Source of the DNA: Acidobacteriota bacterium
GTDB taxonomy: Bacteria; Acidobacteriota; Terriglobia; Terriglobales; Acidobacteriaceae
Reading direction: 5' to 3'
NCBI GenBank assembly: GCA_021778875.1
Contig: JAJYBT010000037.1
Location: forward strand, 1 to 9,946
Length of the DNA: 9,946 nt
The notes below the pieces were generated by a model. That model was given only the letters and a program-made list of their open reading frames with translations. It was not told the DNA's origin and made no database searches. The first letter of the stretch is position 1; each line of letters opens with the position of its first letter. Shown in pieces: positions 5,474 to 9,946 of the stretch. A program made the translations under genes and the position numbers.

Positions 5474-6247
5474 CTACTGATCTCCGCCGAGGATGGAGCC
5501 GACGATGCCGCCGAGGAGCGCGCTGCCGGCGGCTGTTCCCATCTGGGGGCGGCTGTTCTCGGCGCGGGGCAGGTACTCGCTGATCTGGTGGGCGAGGCGG
5601 GAGATGGGCAGCGTCTGCAGCCATACCGTGCCTGGGCCGGTGAGCATCGCGAGGAAGATTCCGTCGCCGCCGAAGATGGCATTCTTGATGCCCGGCACCG
5701 TGGTGATCTGGAAGCCGACCGAGGACTGGAACGCGCCGACATGGCCGGGATGCACGCGGAGCATTTCGCCGGGTGCGAGGTTCTTCATAATCAGCTCGCC
5801 GGAAAGCTCAAGCCATGCCGTACCCGTGCCGCCCACTTTCTGCAGCAGGAATCCGTCGCCGCCAAAGATGCCCGCGCCGAGCGACTGCTGAAAGCCGACG
5901 CCGATGGTGACCTGCGTGGTGGCGCAGAGGAAGCCGTGACGATGAACCATGAGTTCCTGCCCAGGCATGACCTGGACGGGGACGATGTGGCCCGGAACCT
6001 TGGTGGCGAAGGAGACCTCGCCCGGGTACTGAACGGCGCGGTACTCCGTCATGAACAGGCTGCCGCCACCGGCCACGCGCTTGAGCACGCCAAAGATGCC
6101 GCCACCGCCGCCCATCTGGGTGTGCGTGGTCATCTGGATGGAGGCGGTCATCCAGGAGAGTTCGCCACTCTCAGAAAATACGCTTTCGTTGGGGTCAAGC
6201 TGCACATCGAGGACGGGCATGGTGGTGCCCTGGATTCTGGCTTGCAT
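5474..6247 (-). CDS. AIM24/TIGR00266 family protein
   Basis: The ATG at 6245-6247 is preceded by AGGAGG with 7-nt spacing, the best ribosome binding site in the window. The 257-residue product has no signal peptide and should be cytoplasmic. It shows the hallmarks of the AIM24 family: GELSWMTASIQM (28-39), a Gly-run (46-50), FMTEYRA (65-71), PGEVSFATKVPG (75-86), VHRHGFLCAT (101-110), and twin strand repeats GIFGGDGFLLQKVGGTGTAWLEL (about 126-148) and AIFGGDGIFLAMLTGPGTVWLQ (190-211). These form a beta-rich barrel related to the tubby-like fold. The bacterial function is not established; the name comes from a yeast mitochondrial protein. The C-terminus (237-255) is a Gly/Ala-zipper-like hydrophobic helix ending GGDQ, which could bind a membrane or drive oligomers. 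It lies 82 nt after the glucosidase stop on the same strand and has its own promoter. Confidence 0.88.
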   Translation of the reverse strand: MQARIQGTTMPVLDVQLDPNESVFSESGELSWMTASIQMTTHTQMGGGGGIFGVLKRVAGGGSLFMTEYRAVQYPGEVSFATKVPGHIVPVQVMPGQELMVHRHGFLCATTQVTIGVGFQQSLGAGIFGGDGFLLQKVGGTGTAWLELSGELIMKNLAPGEMLRVHPGHVGAFQSSVGFQITTVPGIKNAIFGGDGIFLAMLTGPGTVWLQTLPISRLAHQISEYLPRAENSRPQMGTAAGSALLGGIVGSILGGDQ

Positions 6248-6277
6248 GGGGAACCCTCCTGTACAAGAAAGGAGAAG

Positions 6278-6306
6278 TGTATAGGCCGGGATGGCGGCGA
6301 GTGCAA
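6278..6306 (-). promoter_or_regulatory. Predicted sigma-70-type promoter of the AIM24 gene
   Basis: On the minus strand TTGCAC (6301-6306) and TATACA (6278-6283) are separated by exactly 17 nt. Transcription would start near 6270, giving a leader of about 24 nt that includes the AGGAGG ribosome binding site. The -10 matches consensus at 4 of 6 positions and the -35 keeps TTG. Placement is ideal, and it indicates expression independent of the upstream glucosidase gene. Confidence 0.5.
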
Positions 6307-6329
6307 GAGAAAAATCTGCGCTGTTGTGG

Positions 6330-8738
6330 CTATTCCCTGTTTGCGGCTCCCGGCTCCACCAGCTTCAGGCTCGTCTCTGCTGCGGCCAGCGAATTGCCGC
6401 CGACCCAGATGTCATAGGTCGTTGGCTCCACGGTGCGGCTGACCTGCGCGTTGTAAAAGCTCAGTTCGTCAAAGCCCAGCGGGAATGTGACGTGCTTTGT
6501 TTCGCCGGGCTGGAGTGCGACGCGGGCGAAGCCTTTGAGTTCGCGGACGGGCTGCTCGACGCTGGCCACGGTGTTACGTATGTAGAGCTGCACGACTTCG
6601 GTTCCGGGAACACTGCCGGTGTTGGTCACGTCCACGCCAACGTTGGTGACCGGAACGTGATCGGCAAGGACTTCACCGACGGGCACCTCGGCGCGGCTGA
6701 GGATGGGTTTGGAGTACCTGAAGCGCGTGTAGCTGAGTCCCCAGCCGAAGGGAAAGAGCGCGGAGTTTTCCTCGTCCACGTAGCGGGACACGAACTTCTC
6801 CGCGGCGTTGTAGGGCATGTGGCCGAGGTCGCCGCGGGCGGGGCGCCCGGTGGGCAGTTGCGCGTAATAGAGCGGCTCCTGTCCGACGGCGCGCGGCAGG
6901 CTGGCGGGCAGCTTGCCGGAGGGGTTCACATCGCCGAAGAGCACGTCTGCCACTGCGGGGCCAGCCTCGATGCCGGGACTCCACGCCTCGAGGATTGCGG
7001 GCACATGCTGGGCGGCCCATTTGATCTCAAGCGGGCGGCCAGCCAGCACGACGAGTATCACCGGCTTGCCGGTGGCGACGACGGCCTGAAGCAATTGCTG
7101 CTGCGCACCGGTGAAGCCAAGGTGGGCGCGGCTGGAAGCCTCGCCCTCGAACCAGTTGGTGGGCTCGCCGAGGGCGAGGATGGCCACATCGGCCTGCTTT
7201 GCGATTGCCACGGCTTCGGCTATGGTCTTCTGGTCGTCGGGGATGGGCTGGGGTTCCTGCGAAACCGCCGGGCCAATAAAGGAAACGCCCTTGAGTATGT
7301 TGGCGTCTGCGCCGGAGAGCAGGCCGCAGCCCTCTGCGTAGAGCAACCGGTCGCCCAGGCGCTCATGCAGTTCCTGCCGCAGCGTAATCACGTACTTGAA
7401 ATCCCCTGACGACCATGCGCCGAGCAGATTGCGCTGGTCGTCGGCCATGGGGCCGATGAGGGCAACCTTCTTTGCTTTGGCCGTGAGGGGCAGCAGCGCG
7501 CCAACGCCCTCGACGGGATCGTTCTTGAGCAGGACCATGGTTTCATCGGCCACCTTGCGCGCGAGGTCGCGGCGCTGGGGCGTGGCGTCGTAGGCTGGCC
7601 CCTCGGCGGCGTAGGGATGCTCAAACAAGCCCAGGGCAAACTTGACGCGGAGAATGCGGCGCACGGCCTCATCGACGACGCTCTCGGGGATTTTGCCGGT
7701 GCGCACCTGGCCTGCGATGGTGGTTGCGTAGAGGTTGCTCTCCATGTCCATATCCACGCCGGCTTCGAGGGCCTTGCGGGCAACGGTGGCGCCGTCAGCG
7801 CCGATGGCGTGGTTGAGCAGTTCGCCGACGGCACCCCAGTCCGAGACGACGAAGCCGCCAAAGCCCCACTCCCTGCGCAGGATCTGGGTGAGCGTGAATG
7901 GATTGGCAGTGGCGGGAACACCATTGATGGAGTTGAAGGAACTCATCACGGTTGCGACGCCGGCATCCACGGCGGCGCGATAGGGCTCGAGGTAGACCTG
8001 GCGGAGAGTCAGCTCGCTCATGTCAGTGGCGTTGTAGTCGCGCCCGGCGATGGCGGCTCCGTAGGCGGCAAAGTGCTTGACGCAGGCGGCAACGGAATCT
8101 GGTTTGGAGAGGTCGTCCTGCTGATAGCCCTTGACCCATGCTCGCGCCATGGCCGAACCCAGGAAGGGGTCTTCGCCATTGGACTCAACGATGCGCCCCC
8201 AGCGCGGGTCGCGGGCGATGTCCACCATGGGCGAGAAGACCCAGGCGATGCCGTCGGCGCGGGCCTCGACTGCGCCGGTGCGCGCCACCGTCTCGGCGGC
8301 TTCGGGATCCCAGCTTGCGGCGACGGCCAGCGGAACGGGGAAGGTGGTGCGGTGGCCGTGAATGACGTCCAGCCCGAAGAGGATGGGAATGCGCAGCCGC
8401 GATTTTTCCATCGCGATGCGCTGGTAGTGGTTTGTCTTTTCAGCGCCCACCACGTTCAGCATCGACCCCACCTGGCCCTTGGCCACCAGATCGTCATACG
8501 TCATGCTTGAGGCCGCGGGACCGGTGGCATAGCCCGCCGCATACTGCACGAGCTGGCCAATCTTCTCGTCCAGCGTCATCTTGCCGAGGAGCGCCTCAAC
8601 GCGCGCATCGATCTCCCTGGATGCAAGCTGGGTATTTGGAACCGGACGAGACTGGGCCGCGGCCGGCTCCGAGTTGGAGCAGGCAAGCAGCACGGACAGG
8701 ACAAACAACTGGAATGCGCGAGCGAGCGAACCATTCAT
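6330..8738 (-). CDS. bglX: Glycoside hydrolase family 3 beta-glucosidase, periplasmic/lipoprotein
   Basis: This 802-residue enzyme should cleave terminal beta-D-glucosyl units from oligosaccharides. I start at ATG 8736-8738; a GTG two codons earlier (8744) is possible. Residues 7-19 are hydrophobic and end in LLA-Cys20, a plausible lipobox, so it may be lipid-anchored; an AAA-Q site near 28 would alternatively release it. The GH3 N-terminal barrel runs about 50-365: GLDVIHGHR (122-130), KHF (Lys221, His222), and FVVSDWGAV with Asp300 as the nucleophile. The C-terminal alpha/beta domain (about 395-665) has GEASSR with Glu533, matching the BglX acid/base position. A fibronectin-III-like domain (about 704-780) ends the protein. 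Order and length match E. coli BglX (about 765 residues). No frame disruption is seen. The symbol is by similarity; xylosidase or mixed specificity cannot be excluded. Confidence 0.93.
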   Translation of the reverse strand: MNGSLARAFQLFVLSVLLACSNSEPAAAQSRPVPNTQLASREIDARVEALLGKMTLDEKIGQLVQYAAGYATGPAASSMTYDDLVAKGQVGSMLNVVGAEKTNHYQRIAMEKSRLRIPILFGLDVIHGHRTTFPVPLAVAASWDPEAAETVARTGAVEARADGIAWVFSPMVDIARDPRWGRIVESNGEDPFLGSAMARAWVKGYQQDDLSKPDSVAACVKHFAAYGAAIAGRDYNATDMSELTLRQVYLEPYRAAVDAGVATVMSSFNSINGVPATANPFTLTQILRREWGFGGFVVSDWGAVGELLNHAIGADGATVARKALEAGVDMDMESNLYATTIAGQVRTGKIPESVVDEAVRRILRVKFALGLFEHPYAAEGPAYDATPQRRDLARKVADETMVLLKNDPVEGVGALLPLTAKAKKVALIGPMADDQRNLLGAWSSGDFKYVITLRQELHERLGDRLLYAEGCGLLSGADANILKGVSFIGPAVSQEPQPIPDDQKTIAEAVAIAKQADVAILALGEPTNWFEGEASSRAHLGFTGAQQQLLQAVVATGKPVILVVLAGRPLEIKWAAQHVPAILEAWSPGIEAGPAVADVLFGDVNPSGKLPASLPRAVGQEPLYYAQLPTGRPARGDLGHMPYNAAEKFVSRYVDEENSALFPFGWGLSYTRFRYSKPILSRAEVPVGEVLADHVPVTNVGVDVTNTGSVPGTEVVQLYIRNTVASVEQPVRELKGFARVALQPGETKHVTFPLGFDELSFYNAQVSRTVEPTTYDIWVGGNSLAAAETSLKLVEPGAANRE

Positions 8739-8747
8739 GACCACGCA

Positions 8748-8776
8748 ATGATAAACCGTTTAAGCCGGACTCTCCA
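8748..8776 (-). promoter_or_regulatory. Predicted bglX promoter, possibly giving a leaderless mRNA
   Basis: On the minus strand TGGAGA (8771-8776) and TATCAT (8748-8753) are spaced by 17 nt and match consensus at 4 of 6 and 5 of 6 positions. The ATG at 8738 lies only 9 nt after the -10 box, so transcription would begin at or just before the start codon. This agrees with the lack of any Shine-Dalgarno sequence upstream of this gene, and it disfavours the GTG at 8744. Confidence 0.4.
8752..8762. promoter_or_regulatory. LacI-type operator candidate overlapping the bglX -10 box
   Basis: TAAAC (8752-8756) and GTTTA (8758-8762) are perfect inverted arms around one central base. LacI/GalR-family operators often have AAAC..GTTT arms, though usually with an even CG centre. 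The site overlaps the predicted -10 box and spacer of the glucosidase promoter, where repressor binding would block transcription. Sugar-responsive control of a GH3 gene is common. No regulator gene is in the window. Confidence 0.35.
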
Positions 8777-8936
8777 TGAGGACATGGGCTGGGACAACGA
8801 GGCCTCGATTGCCTATGCCGCGGAGTATGCATGATTCACGGCGCGCGAAGCGATGCGGCGGGCGGCCTGCTTACTGAAACGCTACCCCCGGAGCGTCTGA
8901 AACCTCCGAAATGCTCTACCCTTGCAATGGGAACGT

Positions 8937-9815
8937 ATGAAGCGCTTTGCCACGCATTTCCGGAAGGCCCTCTGGCTGGCCCTTGACCACGATGTGCTCA
9001 ACACGGCCAAGGCCGCCGCGTATTCCGGCATGCTGATGATCTTCCCCGCCCTTATGCTGTTGACCTCGCTTCTCGCAGTGGTTCCGGAGGGGACAACGCT
9101 GATGGGCGAGATTCGCTCGGCTTTTGATCAGTTTCTTCCCGGGGATGCGTTGTCACTGCTGCACTCCTCGCTGCAGGCGAGCCGCATGCGATCGGCGCAA
9201 CTGCTGCTTTCCGCCTCCGCCATCAGCATTTTTGGCGGTATTGGCATGATGCTGTCGTTCATGGAGGGATTTCGCCGCGCCTACCGCCTGCCGCGCAGCG
9301 ACTGGGACCTGTGGCAGCGACGGCTGCGAGCGCTGCTGCTGGTGCCGATTGTGCTGGTTCCGCTGGCGCTTGCGACACTGCTGCTCGTCTTCGGCCATCA
9401 GATTGAGGCGTGGATGATCGCCAACTCCGACCACGAGCTGCGCCATATCGTCATTGTGTTCTGGAGACTGGCGCGATGGGCGATTGCGCTGGTGACGAGT
9501 GTTGCCGTGCTTGGGGCTCTGTATCACTTTGGCACCAAGCGCACGGAGCACTGGGCATGGGTGATGCCCGGCGCCATCGCTACTACGCTTCTGTGGTTCC
9601 CGGCCACGCTTGCATTCGGCTGGTATGTAACGCGGATTGCCGACTACTCCATGTTCTACGGGTCGTTTGGCGCGGGCATTGCAACGCTGGTTTGGCTTTA
9701 CATCACATCGTTCAGCGCTTTGTTTGGCGCGGAGCTGAATGGCGCGCTCTTCAGAGAACGCCGGGCGAGCGATTCCGGCGAAGAGGCAAACGCGGCGGGT
9801 TCTTTTCGCCTGTGA
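8937..9815 (+). CDS. YihY/BrkB family inner-membrane protein
   Basis: I choose the ATG at 8937, with GGGA about 4 nt upstream; a TTG at 8922 would add five residues without a ribosome binding site. The 292-residue product has six predicted membrane helices at about 28-49, 89-108, 132-153, 173-196, 208-230 and 242-265. Family hallmarks are TAKAAAYSGMLMIFPALMLL near the N-terminus, the GFRRAYRLPR loop (111-120), and YGSFGAGIATLVWLY followed by FGAELNGALF (241-272). The family was once annotated as ribonuclease BN, which was wrong; some members are called BrkB after Bordetella serum resistance. The molecular role is unsettled. The C-terminal 20 residues are hydrophilic, rich in Ser, Gly and Glu, and probably cytoplasmic. 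It is divergent from the glucosidase, with about 200 nt between them, and appears to be monocistronic here. Confidence 0.88.
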   Translation: MKRFATHFRKALWLALDHDVLNTAKAAAYSGMLMIFPALMLLTSLLAVVPEGTTLMGEIRSAFDQFLPGDALSLLHSSLQASRMRSAQLLLSASAISIFGGIGMMLSFMEGFRRAYRLPRSDWDLWQRRLRALLLVPIVLVPLALATLLLVFGHQIEAWMIANSDHELRHIVIVFWRLARWAIALVTSVAVLGALYHFGTKRTEHWAWVMPGAIATTLLWFPATLAFGWYVTRIADYSMFYGSFGAGIATLVWLYITSFSALFGAELNGALFRERRASDSGEEANAAGSFRL

Positions 9816-9888
9816 CGCCGCGCACGGGCCACTGGATGCGCCGCATTGCCTCATGGTGAGAGGGGGTCTGCGTTTCCACGCCTCCGTG

Positions 9889-9894
9889 TACAAT
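9889..9894 (+). promoter_or_regulatory. Possible -10 box for a gene beyond the right edge
   Basis: TACAAT matches TATAAT at 5 of 6 positions and is preceded by TG. There is no good -35 at 16-18 nt upstream. The 130 nt after the YihY-type gene hold no convincing frame, so this may be the promoter of a rightward gene that starts outside the window. Confidence 0.3.
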
Positions 9895-9946
9895 GAAGCA
9901 GGTCGCCTACTCTTTAACCCCATTCATCCATTAAGCACGTTCTGGA

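Noticed and set aside
5396..6442. Rightward 348-codon frame antisense to the AIM24 gene
   Set aside because: It crosses the AIM24 gene, its promoter and the end of bglX, has no motif, and is the expected antisense shadow of well-supported genes.
6291..8510. Two long rightward frames (6291-7409 and 7617-8510) antisense to the glucosidase
   Set aside because: The leftward frame shows complete GH3 motifs in order; the antisense products are Gly/Ala/His-rich with no recognisable domain.
8748..8834. Rightward 28-codon frame MINRLSRTLHEDMGWDNEAS... in the bglX/YihY divergent region, continuing in frame past its TGA to 8899
   Set aside because: The translation looks somewhat protein-like, but there is no ribosome binding site, its ATG falls within the predicted bglX -10 box, and it is too short to judge.
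9893..9934. 13-codon frame MKQVAYSLTPFIH at the right edge
   Set aside because: Very short, overlaps the candidate -10 box and lacks a ribosome binding site.
1..9946. CRISPR array, insertion sequence, prophage or defence system
   Set aside because: I saw no regularly spaced repeats, no transposase or integrase motifs, and no nuclease, helicase or toxin-antitoxin genes.

Overview
The window reads as chromosomal DNA from an aerobic, Gram-negative, soil-type bacterium, most likely an acidobacterium of the Terriglobia (Granulicella, Terriglobus or Acidobacterium relatives). This rests on a G+C-rich backbone, several exported proteins, an Ig-like/trypsin-like lipoprotein of a kind I associate with that group, a periplasmic GH3 glucosidase and an AIM24-family protein. 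The taxonomic call is inference from protein character, not from a marker gene.

Layout from left to right. Positions 1-97 carry the first 32 codons of a leftward gene for an exported protein that runs off the window. After a leader region, 451-2751 encodes a rightward lipoprotein with two Ig-like segments, a trypsin-like serine protease domain (His321, Asp374, Ser483) and a duplicated C-terminal module. A gene-free stretch (2752-3046) follows, with a possible terminator and a three-copy 7-bp G-rich repeat. Next come three leftward genes separated by sizeable gaps: a small predicted outer-membrane beta-barrel protein (3047-3814), a secreted metallo-beta-lactamase-fold hydrolase of the RNase Z/AtsA-like branch (4128-5102), and an AIM24/TIGR00266-family protein (5474-6247). 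The leftward GH3 beta-glucosidase (6330-8738) lies just upstream of the last one. A rightward YihY/BrkB-type inner-membrane protein (8937-9815) is divergent from the glucosidase. A possible promoter near the right edge points out of the window.

No single pathway unites these genes. Most products work at or outside the inner membrane: surface protease, beta-barrel, secreted hydrolase, periplasmic or lipid-anchored glucosidase, YihY-type membrane protein. The glucosidase would release glucose from oligosaccharides, and its promoter carries a LacI-type operator candidate. The AIM24 gene has its own good promoter and Shine-Dalgarno sequence, so it need not depend on glucosidase read-through.

The part from about 2705 to 5470 is less G+C-rich than both flanks, is loosely packed, and has repeats and inverted repeats in its gaps. 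It may be a younger or strain-variable segment. I found no tRNA, rRNA, CRISPR array, intact insertion sequence or phage gene, and no clear previously undescribed system. The least ordinary items are the duplicated module of the protease lipoprotein, the odd AT-rich 3' end of that gene, and the possible leaderless, operator-overlapped glucosidase promoter.
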